A stretch of 64,000 bases of DNA, from NCBI GenBank assembly GCA_900550035.1, contig URQS01000001.1, positions 1 through 64,000 on the forward strand, in the 5' to 3' direction. The position numbers were made by a program, and so were the translations under genes. The DNA comes from an uncultured Prevotella sp. (lineage in GTDB: Bacteria > Bacteroidota > Bacteroidia > Bacteroidales > Bacteroidaceae). Positions within the stretch are counted from its first letter, which is position 1; every line of letters starts with the position of its first letter. Shown here in pieces: positions 35,335 through 45,500 of the stretch. The notes under the pieces are model-generated. The model was not told where the DNA came from and searched no databases. It saw only the letters and a list, made by a program, of their open reading frames with translations.

Positions 35335-35478
35335 GCTTTTCACTCGTTCTGGCAGTATTGTTTGATATGCAAATTTAATCAAAAATATGGTTACTATCAA
35401 TAAAAGATTTTGAGAAGACTATAATTTTGATTAATTTCGCACCGCAAAATATTACAAATTGAAAGAAAAATAGAACAA

Positions 35479-36462
35479 ATGTTGACAACAGAATTATTCT
35501 TTTTGGTTGGCTTTGTAGTGTTTATAGCAGCCATATTGGTATTGGACATGCTTGTAATCGACCGCAAGGCGCACGTAGTGTCTATTAAGGAAGCCGGAAC
35601 ATGGACGGCAGTATGGATAGTCCTGGCACTTGCCTTCGCCATATTCCTGTATTTTCATGGTGACATGGTGCATGGCATACAGAACTTCAACGACCTACAG
35701 GCGGTTTCGACACGCTATGCTTCGCATCTGAAGCTCAATCCCGACGACTTTGAGGCGAGTCTGCAGCAGTATCGCCACTACATGACAATATCATATATAT
35801 CGGGTTATCTGATAGAGAAGACGCTGTCGGTAGACAACCTCTTCGTGATGATGATGATATTCGCATCGTTCGGCATCGACAAGAAGGAGTATCAGCATGC
35901 GCTCAACTGGGGCATTCTGGGAGCCATCGTGCTGCGCTTCGTCTTCATCTTTGCCGGTGCTGCCCTCATCAGCCGTTTCGAGTGGATATTGCTCGTGTTC
36001 GGTGTGTTCCTGCTGTACAGCGGCGTAAAGATGTTCTTGGACCGCAACAAGAAGGAAGAGATAAACGCCATGAACCATCCCGTGGTGCGATTCCTCAACA
36101 AGCACTTCCACCTTACTCCGCTTGTGCTCACCGTAATCTTCATAGAGTTCTGCGACCTGATATTCGCATTCGACAGCATTCCTGCTGTGTTCTCCGTGAC
36201 GCTCGACCCCTACGTAGTGTTCTTCTCCAACATCTTCGCCATTCTCGGCTTGCGTGCCCTCTTCTTCCTGCTTGCTGCCATAGCCGACAAGTTCCGCTAT
36301 CTGAAGGTAGGCGTGAGCGTGTTGTTGGTGTTCATCGGTGTGAAGATGCTCATACACGAATACATAGAGATTGGAGCCATCAGCTCGCTCGTATTCATAC
36401 TCCTGGTGCTGGCAGTAAGTATATGTGCTTCGATATTCATCAAACCAGCCACTACTGAATAA
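35479..36462 (+). CDS. TerC-family integral membrane protein
   Basis: A 327-residue inner-membrane protein of the TerC/Alx family, linked in other bacteria to tellurite resistance and to manganese export. About nine hydrophobic helices are visible. The family signatures EKTLSVDNLFVMMMIFASF (near 113) and EFCDLIFAFDSIPAVFSVT (near 220) carry the conserved acidic residues thought to bind metal. Length is normal. It stands alone, preceded by a 33-bp array and followed by a degraded MITE-like copy. A metal-export role is by family analogy. Confidence 0.93.
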   Translation: MLTTELFFLVGFVVFIAAILVLDMLVIDRKAHVVSIKEAGTWTAVWIVLALAFAIFLYFHGDMVHGIQNFNDLQAVSTRYASHLKLNPDDFEASLQQYRHYMTISYISGYLIEKTLSVDNLFVMMMIFASFGIDKKEYQHALNWGILGAIVLRFVFIFAGAALISRFEWILLVFGVFLLYSGVKMFLDRNKKEEINAMNHPVVRFLNKHFHLTPLVLTVIFIEFCDLIFAFDSIPAVFSVTLDPYVVFFSNIFAILGLRALFFLLAAIADKFRYLKVGVSVLLVFIGVKMLIHEYIEIGAISSLVFILLVLAVSICASIFIKPATTE

Positions 36463-36478
36463 GGCAAATAGTGGTAAA

Positions 36479-36570
36479 AAGGGAAGTTATCGGAAGTTTG
36501 GGCTTCGCTCGAAGTAAAGAAAAGTTAGCGGATATATGTATAACTTCCGCTAACTTCTCTTTTTATCATC
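36479..36570. repeat. degraded copy of the 175-bp MITE-like element
   Basis: GAAGTTTGGGCTTCGCTCGA and GTTAGCGGATATATGTATAA match the inner part of the elements at 49.2 and 63.5 kb. The conserved GTGTGTCAAAA termini are missing. It lies just after terC. Confidence 0.65.
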
Positions 36571-36617
36571 CTCTGTTTTTGAAAATATACTAATTATCAG
36601 TGTGTTAACAATGACTT

Positions 36618-36749
36618 ATCACATTTTCGGGACGACTTTTTGTGGTATTCATCACATTTTCGGCACGACTTTTCCGTAAGTTCATCACATTTTCGGCACG
36701 ACTTTTCTTGGTGTTCATCACATTTTCGGGACGACTTTGCAGAAATGTA
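36618..36749. repeat. 33-bp tandem array, four units
   Basis: ATCACATTTTCGG(G/C)ACGACTTT starts at 36618, 36651, 36684 and 36717, exactly 33 bp apart. About 22-24 bases are conserved and the last nine vary. It lies upstream of the GH3-family gene. Confidence 0.88.
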
Positions 36750-36770
36750 TGCCAATTCTTGAATACTCTC

Positions 36771-36827
36771 CCCTTTTACTTTTTACCCTTTTACCCTTTT
36801 ACTTTTTTACTCTTTTACTTTTTTATT
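36771..36827. repeat. CTTTTAC degenerate 7-8-bp repeats
   Basis: A pyrimidine-rich run of about seven units of the type CTTTTAC, TTTTTAC and CCTTTTAC, between the 33-bp array and the GH3 promoter region. Confidence 0.65.
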
Positions 36828-36872
36828 ACTCTTAAAATAAGTAAAAACCCCCCTCCTCTCGCTTGTTTTAGG

Positions 36873-36881
36873 TAATTTTGC
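36873..36881 (+). promoter_or_regulatory. -7 promoter element of the GH3-family gene
   Basis: TAATTTTGC, 31 bases before the ATG, fits TAnnTTTG. The -33 element is not clear. Confidence 0.5.
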
Positions 36882-36912
36882 AATTTACAAATATAGAACA
36901 AACGAAATACAA

Positions 36913-38430
36913 ATGAGCTTAACAGGCATCATACGCAATGCGTTCATTCCCCGACAGCACAAGCTGGAACGTCATTTCACTGAACCAGAGGCACTGCAGC
37001 ACGAAGTGTTGCAGCATCTGCTGCATACAGCAGCAGGCACAGAATACGGCCGAAACCATCTTTTCGGCAACACACGCTCGTACGACGACTTCGTGCGCAA
37101 CGTGCCAGTAAACACATACGAAGAGTTGAAGGGCGACATCGACCGCATGCGCCACGGCGAATCGAGCATCTTATGGCCAGGCACCGTTAAATGGTATGCC
37201 AAGTCGTCGGGCACTACCAACGACAAGAGTAAGTTTATACCTGTGTCGAGCGAGGGATTGCATCGCATACACTATCAAGGAGGCACCGACGTTGTGGCAC
37301 TCTATCTGCAGAACAATCCCAAGAGCCGTATGTTTGACGGCAAGGGACTCATTCTCGGCGGATCGCACTCGCCCAACTACAATCTGTCTGATTCGCTTGT
37401 GGGCGACCTCAGCGCCATTCTCATCGAGAACATCAATCCGCTCGTCAACCTCATACGCGTGCCCAAGAAGCAGACAGCGCTGCTCAGCGACTTCGAGGTG
37501 AAGCGCGACCGCATAGCCCACGAATGTCTCAACAAGAACATCACCAACCTATCGGGCGTCCCGTCGTGGATGCTCAGCGTACTGGTGCGCGTGCTTGAGA
37601 TAACGGGCAAGGAGCATATTGATGAGGTGTGGCCCAATCTGGAGGTGTTCTTCCATGGTGGCATTGCCTTCACACCGTATCGTCCGCAGTATGAGCACAT
37701 CATCACCAGCGACAAGATGCACTACATGGAGACCTACAACGCATCGGAGGGATTCTTCGGCATACAGAACGACCCCACCGACAAGTCAATGCTGTTGATG
37801 CTCGACTACGGCGTGTTCTACGAGTTTCTGCCTATGGACGAGTTTGACAGCGACTCGCCCAACATCGTGCCGCTTGAAGGCGTAGAGATAGGCAAGAACT
37901 ACGCCATGCTCATCTCTACTTCGTGCGGACTGTGGCGCTACATGATTGGCGACACCGTCAAGTTTACGTCAGTACGCCCCTACAAGTTTGTCATCACCGG
38001 ACGCACCAAGTACTTCATCAATGCCTTCGGCGAGGAGCTTATCCAGGACAACGCCGAGAAAGGTCTGGCATACGCCTGCCAGAAGACGGGTGCCGAGGTG
38101 AAGGAATACACCGCCGCTCCGGTGTTTATGGACCAGAACGCCAAGTGCCGCCACCAGTGGCTCATTGAGTTTGCCAAGCAGCCTGCCGACATCAATGAGT
38201 TTGCCGACATTCTCGACCGTAGTCTGCAGGACATCAACTCCGACTATGAAGCCAAGCGATTCCACGACATCACGCTTCAACATCTGGAGATAGTAGTGGC
38301 ACGCCCCGGACAGTTTGACGACTGGTTGCGCTCTAAGGGCAAGTTGGGCGGACAGCACAAGATACCGCGCCTCTCGAACAACCGACAGTATATTGAAGAG
38401 ATTATGAATACTCCCGCCTCTGGTATTTAA
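36913..38430 (+). CDS. GH3-family acyl-adenylating enzyme
   Basis: A 505-residue member of the GH3 family (named after the plant auxin-responsive GH3 proteins), part of the ANL adenylate-forming superfamily. The ATP-binding motif YAKSSGTTNDKSKFIPVS is near residue 95. METYNASEGFFGIQ is motif 2 near 275. MIGDTVKFTSVRPYKFVITG followed by RTKYFINAFGEEL holds the conserved aspartate and hinge near 345-375. Plant members join amino acids to hormones. The bacterial substrate is unknown, but carboxylate activation and amide formation are likely. It is widespread in Bacteroidetes. The start is unambiguous. Confidence 0.92.
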   Translation: MSLTGIIRNAFIPRQHKLERHFTEPEALQHEVLQHLLHTAAGTEYGRNHLFGNTRSYDDFVRNVPVNTYEELKGDIDRMRHGESSILWPGTVKWYAKSSGTTNDKSKFIPVSSEGLHRIHYQGGTDVVALYLQNNPKSRMFDGKGLILGGSHSPNYNLSDSLVGDLSAILIENINPLVNLIRVPKKQTALLSDFEVKRDRIAHECLNKNITNLSGVPSWMLSVLVRVLEITGKEHIDEVWPNLEVFFHGGIAFTPYRPQYEHIITSDKMHYMETYNASEGFFGIQNDPTDKSMLLMLDYGVFYEFLPMDEFDSDSPNIVPLEGVEIGKNYAMLISTSCGLWRYMIGDTVKFTSVRPYKFVITGRTKYFINAFGEELIQDNAEKGLAYACQKTGAEVKEYTAAPVFMDQNAKCRHQWLIEFAKQPADINEFADILDRSLQDINSDYEAKRFHDITLQHLEIVVARPGQFDDWLRSKGKLGGQHKIPRLSNNRQYIEEIMNTPASGI

Positions 38431-38467
38431 GCGGTCAATACATTCAAATCCTTACATTATTATATAT

Positions 38468-40498
38468 ATGAACATATTCAAAAATCTTTTATATAGAACA
38501 TTCACATCACTCCCCTCCCTACGGGGGAGGGGCAAGGGGGTGGGGCTTATGTTTATGTTTATGCTTATGCTCCTTCTCGCCTCATGTGCCCGCATGGGTC
38601 GCCCCGACGGTGGATGGTATGACGAGACGCCACCACGTGTGGTAGGCGCATCGCCTGCCGACGGCGGTGTGAACGTGTCGGCAAATAAGGTGCACATCTA
38701 CTTCGACGAGTTCATCAAGCTCGACAACGCCACCGAGAAGGTTGTGGTGTCGCCACCACAATTGGAGCAGCCCGAAATAAAGTCGACCGGCAAGCAGATA
38801 AAGGTGGAGCTGAAGGACTCGCTGAAAGCCAACACCACCTACACCATCGACTTCTCCGATGCCATCAGCGACAACAACGAGGGCAACCCTCTGGGCAATT
38901 ACACCTACAGCTTCTCTACCGGCGACCACATCGACACGCTCGAAGTGTCGGGACACGTGGTGCAGGCAGACAATCTTGAGCCAGTCAAGGGCATTCTCGT
39001 GGGACTGTACGGCGAGATGGAAGACTCGTGCTTCATCAAGAAGCCGATGCTGCGTGTGGCTCGTGCCGACTCGCGCGGACACTTCATCATACGTGGCGTG
39101 GCACCCGGCAACTATCGCATCTACGCCCTACAAGACCAGGACGGCGACTACCGATTCTCGCAGAAGGCAGAGCAGATAGCCTTCACCCACGACAGCATCA
39201 AGCCATCGTTCTGCGACGCCATACGTCAGGACACCACATGGATCGACTCGCTGCGTATCAAGGACATACAGCGTGTGGGCTACACCCGCTTCACGCCCGA
39301 CGACATAGTGCTGCGCGCCTTCACCGAGACGCTCACCGACCGCTATTTCCTGAAGGCAGAGCGCCAGCAGGCCGACAACTTCAGCATATTCTTCAGCTAC
39401 GGCGACAAGCAGTTGCCCGAGATAAAGGGACTCAACTTCAATGCCGACAATGCTTTCCTCGTGCAGCCATCGCTCCATCGCGACACCATAACCTACTGGC
39501 TGCGCGACACGATGCTGGTGAATCAGGACACGCTCAACATCGAGATGAAATACATGGTCACCGACTCGCTCGGCAACCTTGTGAGTCAGACCGACACCCT
39601 CTCCATACTCTCAAAGCAGCCTTACGAACGCCGGCAGAAGGACCTGCGCAAGGAGATAGAAAACTGGCAGAAGCAGCAGGACAAGAAGCGCAAGCGTGGC
39701 GAGCCTTACGACTCGATAATGCCGCAAAAACTGCTCACACCGCGCATCACGTCGGGCTCGTCGCTCGACCCCGACCGCAACGTGGGCTTCGCCTTCGACC
39801 GTCCGCTCTCTGTGGTCGACACGTCGAAGATACATCTATATGCACGCCAGGACACGCTGTGGTATACCATGCCGATGCGCTTCCGCCCCGTGGTGCAGAA
39901 AATCAAGGGCGACACAATCAATGCCAAGGGAGTGACGTCGCTGCTCAACTATGAGCTGATGGCAGAATGGAAGCCCGACACCGAGTATAGTATTGAGGCC
40001 GACTCGATGGCTTTCGTCGACATATACGGCATGGTGTCGCCGGCTATAAAGGAGGGCGTGAAGGTGAAGTCGCTCGACGAGTACAGCTCGCTGATATTCA
40101 CCATACCTCATTTCACCGACAAGCCTGTCGTAGTAGAACTGCTCAACCAGCAGGACGCGGCTGTCAAGAAGACTACCGTCATAGACGGCACGGCACAGTT
40201 CTTCTACGTCAGCCCCGGCACCTACTATGCACGTATGTTTGTCGACGACAACAACAACGGCATCTGGGACACCGGCAACTATGCTGCCGACCGACAGCCC
40301 GAATTTCTGTATTACTATCCCGAGGAGATAGAGTGTAAGGCTAAGTGGGACGTCACGCTCAACTGGAATCCTACCGCCCGACCGCTCAACGAGCAGAAGC
40401 CGTCGAAGATAGTGAAGCAGAAGGGCGAACAGAAACAGAAACTGCAGCAGCGCAATCTGAAGAGAGCGCAGCAGTTAGGTATACCATACCCATTCTAA
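38468..40498 (+). CDS. Ig-like domain envelope lipoprotein
   Basis: A 676-residue lipoprotein. The lipobox LLLASC places the lipidated residue at Cys40. Residues 53-140 form a bacterial Ig-like domain (Big_5 type: PPRVVGASPADGGVNVSANKVHIYFDEFIKLDN). A prealbumin-like segment follows (VKGILVGLYGEMEDSCF, GHFIIRGVAPGNYRIYALQD), then a long beta-rich region. The C-terminus is basic. The signal peptide contains LPSLRGRGKGVGL, encoded by a G-quadruplex repeat inserted in frame. Translation could instead begin at Met28 just after the repeat, but the basic residues supplied by the repeat make a better n-region. It is first of three envelope genes in a row. Confidence 0.85.
   Translation: MNIFKNLLYRTFTSLPSLRGRGKGVGLMFMFMLMLLLASCARMGRPDGGWYDETPPRVVGASPADGGVNVSANKVHIYFDEFIKLDNATEKVVVSPPQLEQPEIKSTGKQIKVELKDSLKANTTYTIDFSDAISDNNEGNPLGNYTYSFSTGDHIDTLEVSGHVVQADNLEPVKGILVGLYGEMEDSCFIKKPMLRVARADSRGHFIIRGVAPGNYRIYALQDQDGDYRFSQKAEQIAFTHDSIKPSFCDAIRQDTTWIDSLRIKDIQRVGYTRFTPDDIVLRAFTETLTDRYFLKAERQQADNFSIFFSYGDKQLPEIKGLNFNADNAFLVQPSLHRDTITYWLRDTMLVNQDTLNIEMKYMVTDSLGNLVSQTDTLSILSKQPYERRQKDLRKEIENWQKQQDKKRKRGEPYDSIMPQKLLTPRITSGSSLDPDRNVGFAFDRPLSVVDTSKIHLYARQDTLWYTMPMRFRPVVQKIKGDTINAKGVTSLLNYELMAEWKPDTEYSIEADSMAFVDIYGMVSPAIKEGVKVKSLDEYSSLIFTIPHFTDKPVVVELLNQQDAAVKKTTVIDGTAQFFYVSPGTYYARMFVDDNNNGIWDTGNYAADRQPEFLYYYPEEIECKAKWDVTLNWNPTARPLNEQKPSKIVKQKGEQKQKLQQRNLKRAQQLGIPYPF
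38509..38548 (+). repeat. G-quadruplex repeat, copy 4, inside a signal-peptide coding region
   Basis: Same 40-bp repeat as near 5.8 and 55.0 kb, with four G runs of four or five on the coding strand. It lies within codons 14-27 of the lipoprotein gene. Confidence 0.85.
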
Positions 40499-40522
40499 GA
40501 ACTTTAAACAAATCTTTTATTT

Positions 40523-41335
40523 ATGAAAATTAGAAAACTTATACTCGCTATAGCCCTGATTGTCATGGGCGTATGCTCGGTGCAGGCACAGTGCAAGTTC
40601 AAGAACACGGCTTTCAAGTCGGGCGAGTTCCTCACTTACAACCTCTACTTCAACTGGAAGTTTGTCTGGGTGAAGGTGGGCAACGCGTCGATGTCGACCG
40701 TAGAGAGCCGGTATCATGGCAAGTCGGCATATCGATCGTCGCTCATCACACGCACGTCGGAAAGTGCCGACAAGTTCTTCAGCATGCGCGACACGCTGCT
40801 GTGCTACAACACCACCGAGCTTGAGCCGCTCTACTTCCGCAAGGGAGCACGCGAGGCCGACCGCTACACCGTCGACGAGGCTTTCTATAGCTATCCCAAC
40901 GGCAAGGTACACGTGAAGCAGCACCGCCAGAAGAAGGACGGCACCCATGTGTGGAAGACACACACACCAGAGGCGTGCACCTTCGACATGATAAGCATAT
41001 TCCTCCGCGCACGTTCGTTCAACCCCGAGGGATGGAAGAAGGGCAACCGCATCAGCTTCCCCATCACCGACGGAGTGAAGATAATCAACGCCGTGCTTGA
41101 ATATAAGGGCAAGACCACTATCAAGGCTGACAACGGACACAAGTATCGCTGTCTGCAACTGTCGTACATAGAGCGTGAGGACCATAAGGAGAAGGAAATA
41201 GTGCGATTCTTCGTCACCGACGACGAAAACCACGTTCCGGTACGCCTCGACATGTTCCTCAAGTTCGGCTCGGCAAAGGCATTCCTCGTAGGTGCCAAGG
41301 GTGTGAAGGGAGTGATGAAATCGCAAGTGAAATAG
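40523..41335 (+). CDS. DUF3108 periplasmic protein
   Basis: A 270-residue exported protein (signal peptide to about residue 22, SVQAQ). The body fits DUF3108 (PF11306): FKSGEFLTYNLYFNWKFVWVKVGNAS, YRSSLITRTSESADKFF, and YLCRLELSYIE-like segments towards the C-terminus. It is mostly beta strand. The function is not established; the family is common in the Bacteroidetes envelope. It starts 24 bases after the Ig-like lipoprotein gene and ends six bases before the protease gene, so the three are probably one operon. Confidence 0.87.
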   Translation: MKIRKLILAIALIVMGVCSVQAQCKFKNTAFKSGEFLTYNLYFNWKFVWVKVGNASMSTVESRYHGKSAYRSSLITRTSESADKFFSMRDTLLCYNTTELEPLYFRKGAREADRYTVDEAFYSYPNGKVHVKQHRQKKDGTHVWKTHTPEACTFDMISIFLRARSFNPEGWKKGNRISFPITDGVKIINAVLEYKGKTTIKADNGHKYRCLQLSYIEREDHKEKEIVRFFVTDDENHVPVRLDMFLKFGSAKAFLVGAKGVKGVMKSQVK

Positions 41336-41341
41336 TGACAA

Positions 41342-42361
41342 ATGAGATTCCTTATAATAATAGCAGCCTTCTTGCTGGCATCATGCTCCGACTTCAATGT
41401 GGGCAAGCGCACTGATGCCGGCAAGAAACGGCAGTTCACCACAGAGACGCTGCTTGGGTATACGCCTGTGAAGCATCAGGGCAGAAGTCCGCTGTGCTGG
41501 GCATACGCCATGCTTGCCACTATAGAGAGCGAGCATATACAGATGGGCGACTCGGTCAATCTGTCGGTCGACTATGTGGCTCGACATCTGCTTGTCGAGC
41601 AGGCACGCCAACACTTCCTCTCGCGTGGCTACGACCGCATCACGCTGTGCGGAACGGCACCGCTGCTGCTGCGACTGATAAGCGAGTATGGCATCATGCC
41701 GTACGACTCGTACAACGCCCCGTCGCTCAACTACAACGCCTTGGCTCAGCGTGTGCAGACCATGTCGAACACGTCGACCGACCTGAGCCAGCTGTCGCAG
41801 CGTGTGCAGCGACTCTTCGACGAGCGTATAGGCTATCTGCCCAAGAATGTGTATATGCTCGGGGCTGAATACACCCCGCAACAGTTTGCCCACAGTGTAT
41901 ATATGTATGGTGAGTATACGCCACTGACCAGCTTCACACACCACCCCTTCGACCAGACATTCGCCATCGAAGTGTCTGACAACTACAGCGACGAGCTGTT
42001 CTACAACGTGCCCATCGACGTGATGATGCGACGCATAGAGAGGTCGCTGCGCTCAGGCCATCCCGTGTGCTGGGAGGGCGACATCACCGAACCCGGCTTC
42101 TCCTTTGAGCGTGGCGTGGCTGAATTGCCCGACGAACGTCCGTGCACACAAGAGCAACGACAGAAGGCTTTCGAGACTCGACGCACCACCGACGACCACT
42201 GCCTGTGTCTCATCGGCATAGCCCATGACGACAAAGGACGCCGCTACTACATAGCCAAGAATTCGTACGGCACCGACAACCCCTACGGCGGACTGATGTA
42301 TCTGTCGGAGAACTACGTACGACTGAAGACGGTGGCTGTAGTCGTTAAGAATGTACATTAA
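41342..42361 (+). CDS. papain-like (C1) cysteine protease lipoprotein
   Basis: A 339-residue lipoprotein (lipobox LLASC, Cys15) with a C1B/bleomycin-hydrolase-like peptidase domain. The oxyanion glutamine and nucleophile are Gln46 and Cys52 (VKHQGRSPLCWAYAM). The catalytic histidine is His286 (DDHCLCLIGIAHD) and the asparagine Asn307 (YIAKNSYGTDNPYGGLMYLS), a complete triad. It should be anchored in the outer membrane or face the periplasm. The substrate is unknown. It follows the DUF3108 gene by six bases. Confidence 0.88.
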   Translation: MRFLIIIAAFLLASCSDFNVGKRTDAGKKRQFTTETLLGYTPVKHQGRSPLCWAYAMLATIESEHIQMGDSVNLSVDYVARHLLVEQARQHFLSRGYDRITLCGTAPLLLRLISEYGIMPYDSYNAPSLNYNALAQRVQTMSNTSTDLSQLSQRVQRLFDERIGYLPKNVYMLGAEYTPQQFAHSVYMYGEYTPLTSFTHHPFDQTFAIEVSDNYSDELFYNVPIDVMMRRIERSLRSGHPVCWEGDITEPGFSFERGVAELPDERPCTQEQRQKAFETRRTTDDHCLCLIGIAHDDKGRRYYIAKNSYGTDNPYGGLMYLSENYVRLKTVAVVVKNVH

Positions 42362-42460
42362 CGGTTTTGTAAACCGATACAATAGTCTTTACCATAAAAT
42401 CTATCATTCATTTTAACTTTTATTTCACTGTTTTTAGAAACAACGAATTTATAAAATTTG

Positions 42461-42469
42461 TATATTTGC
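42461..42469 (+). promoter_or_regulatory. -7 promoter element of SusCD locus 2
   Basis: TATATTTGC fits TAnnTTTG, 63 bases before the susC ATG. This suggests expression by the housekeeping sigma, unlike locus 1. Confidence 0.55.
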
Positions 42470-42532
42470 CAAAAATAGGAAAAATCAGTTGCATAACTTT
42501 AAAACTAAATAACTAACCAAACCCTTAAGACT

Positions 42533-45500
42533 ATGCAGAAAAAACTTTTTCTTACAGTCGTAATGTTCCTGATAGGAATGTTAATGACAGGGGCGTATGC
42601 ACAGACGCATACAGTTTCTGGTCTCGTTAAAGACAAAGAAATGGGCGACCCCCTTGTTGGAGTAAGCGTGTCTGTCAAAGGCACGAAGAATGCAACCATG
42701 ACTGACCTGAACGGCAACTACACCATCCAAACCGCTCCTAACGACATATTGGTGTTCAAATATGTCGGTATGAAGGATGCTGAGGAGACGGTAGGTAACC
42801 GCAAAATCATCAATGTGCTTCTTGTTCCTAACGCTGAGAGCCTTGGCGAAGTAGTAGTTACTGCCATGGGTATCAAGCGACAGTCGGAGACCCTTACCTA
42901 CTCGGCACAGACCGTAGGCGGCAAGGATGTCAACGACATCAAGTCAATCAATATGATCAACTCTCTTCAGGGCAAGAGCGCTGGTCTGCAGATTACGCCT
43001 AACTCTACCGGTGCAGGCGGCTCTTCAAAGATTCTGTTCCGTGGCAACAAGTCAATCTCGGGTAGCAACCAGCCGCTTATCGTTGTCGACGGTGTGCCGA
43101 CAATGACCAATACCACTTCTTCACAGGTGGCAAGCGACTACGGTGGCGAGCGCGACGGTGGCGACGTTATGTCGACCATCAACCCTGACGACATCGCTTC
43201 TATCACCCTTCTGAAGGGTGCTGCCGCTTCTGCTCTTTACGGTGCGGTGGCTGCCAACGGTGCCATCATGATTACCACCAAGTCGGCTATGGCTGGCAAG
43301 GTGAGCGTCAACGTATCAAGCAACACCACAATGGAGGCCCCGATGGTATTGCCTGAGTTCCAGACCACTTATGGCGGCGGTGCTGACGGCACATTGTCAT
43401 GGGGCGACAAGCTCTCTACCGCTTCTAAGAACTATGCTGAGGAATTCTTCCGCACAGGATTCACCACCAACAACTCTATCTCGCTTGCAGGTGGCAACGA
43501 CAACTTCAAGTCATATTTCTCTTACGGCAACGTCTACTCTCAGGGCATGACTCCCGAGAATACATACCGCAGCCACAACCTCAACTCGAAGGTTGACTTC
43601 AAGGTGCTCGAAACCATACATGTCGACTTCTCTGCCAAGTACAGCAACCAGTACTCTAAGAACCAGGCTGCTGCCGGCTATCTGTGGAACCCGCTCACAG
43701 GCGCTTACCTCGTACCGCGTGGCACCGACTGGAACTACTATAAGGACAACTTCGAGATTTACGACGCTGAGCGTGGATGCAACATCCAGAACTGGACCAA
43801 TACCAAGCAGCAGCAGTTTGGCAACCCGTATTGGATGCTCAACCGTCAGACACCTATCTCTGAGCGCAACCGCTACGAGTTTGGTGGCTCTATCAAGTGG
43901 GACATCACTCCCGACCTCAACATTCAGGGACGTATGCGCTACGAGCGTGGCGAGGACCACTTCATACACAACGCTTATGCTTCGTCTGTAGGCGACCTCT
44001 ATCCGATGGGACGCATGAAGGACAACCGCTACTTCAGCGACCAGCTCTATGGCGACGTTCTCGTCAACTACAACCACACATGGGGCGACTGGGCACTCAC
44101 AGCTACAGCAGGCTCAAGCTTCACAAAGACCAAGACTTCTCACGTAGACCTCTGGGGCGAAGGCAACAAGTATAAAGGTCCGGGCGACGGCAACATCTAC
44201 TATCCTAACATCTTCACTCCGAACAACTACTATGGCAATATGTCTACTACCGACGCATTGAACACCGAGAAGCGCCTCAACGCTGTATTCGCAACAGCTC
44301 AGGTAGGCTTCAAGGAGGCAGTGTTCCTCGACCTCTCTGCACGCAACGACTGGTCGTCGGCTCTCGCATTCACCGACGGCTGTTCGTTCTTCTATCCGTC
44401 AGTAGGCGCCAGCGTGCTGCTCAACAAGCTCATGCCTATGGGCGAGCAGGTGAACCTCTTCAAGCTCCGTGGCAGCTATTCTATCGTAGGTAACGACGTG
44501 CCTATCTACATGTCTAACCTTCGCTACACTCTCGGCTCTGCTGGCGCAGTGACGGCTCCCGACAAGGCTCCGTTCCGCACATTGAAGCCTGAGAAGACCC
44601 ACTCTCTCGAATTCGGTTTCGACGGTACATTCTTCAACAACCGCCTCGACCTCTCTTTCACATACTATAAGACCAACACCAAGAATCAGTTCTTCTCGGT
44701 ATCGGCTCCTTACGAGAGCGGTCTGCGCAACCGTTACGTCAATGCCGGTAACGTACAGAACCAGGGATTCGAGTTCTCAGCTGGCTGGCATCAGCAGTTC
44801 AACGACGACTTTGCATGGTCTACCAACTTCAACATCTCTTACAACGACAACAAGATTAAGGAGCTCGTAGAGGGATTGGAGAACGGTCTTACTGTTGCCT
44901 CATGGTCAGGTGCCAAGGTTGTGCTCAACGAGGGTGGCTCGTACGGCGACCTCTACGTTCGTCAGATCAAGCGCGACGAAGCTGGCAAGCCTATGAAGAA
45001 CGACAAGGGCGAACCTATACTTATGGGCGACAACATCGACGAGATGAAGTATGCAGGCAACATGAACGCCAAGGTCAACTTCGGATGGAGCAATACATTC
45101 CATTATAAGGACTTCACGCTGTCGTTCCTCATCGACGGTAAGTTCGGTGGCAGAGTGCTCTCAGCTACTGAGGCTGCTCTCGACGGTTGGGGCGTTTCAC
45201 AGCGCTCTGCCGATGCACGCAACGCAGGCAAGGTAGTGGTTGACGGTGTTGAGTTCGACCCGCAGGCATGGTACACAACAGTCGGTGCTTCCAACTTCAA
45301 CAGTCCGTATGCCAACGAGTTCTACGTTTACAAGGGCACCAACGTCCGTATGCGTGAGCTGAGCCTCGGCTACACCTTCCGCAACCTCTTCGGCAACGGC
45401 AAGAACCTCACAGCAGCGCTTATAGCACGCAACCTCTTCTTCTTCTACAAGGATGCTCCTTGCGATCCCGACGTATCTATGGGTACCGGCAACGGTGTGC

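Larger units (their letters stand above)
34665..35478. other. AT-rich interval between defence operon and terC
   Basis: 814 bases without an intact gene. It holds the operon-end hairpins, the possible gene remnant and a 33-bp tandem array with an inverted copy near 35.41 kb. The middle part (about 34.9-35.2 kb) is AT-rich with nothing recognisable. Confidence 0.6.

Noticed and set aside
20890..35478. Prophage or integrative element
   Set aside because: No integrase, capsid, portal or conjugation gene, no tRNA and no convincing att repeats at the edges of the accessory region.
36618..36749. CRISPR-like array
   Set aside because: The non-conserved part of each unit is only about nine bases, too short for spacers, and no cas gene is present.
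36642..36875. Open frame encoding repeated FITFSARLF peptide
   Set aside because: It is just the translation of the 33-bp array (33 is a multiple of three) and the CTTTTAC repeats, with no promoter or conservation signal visible.
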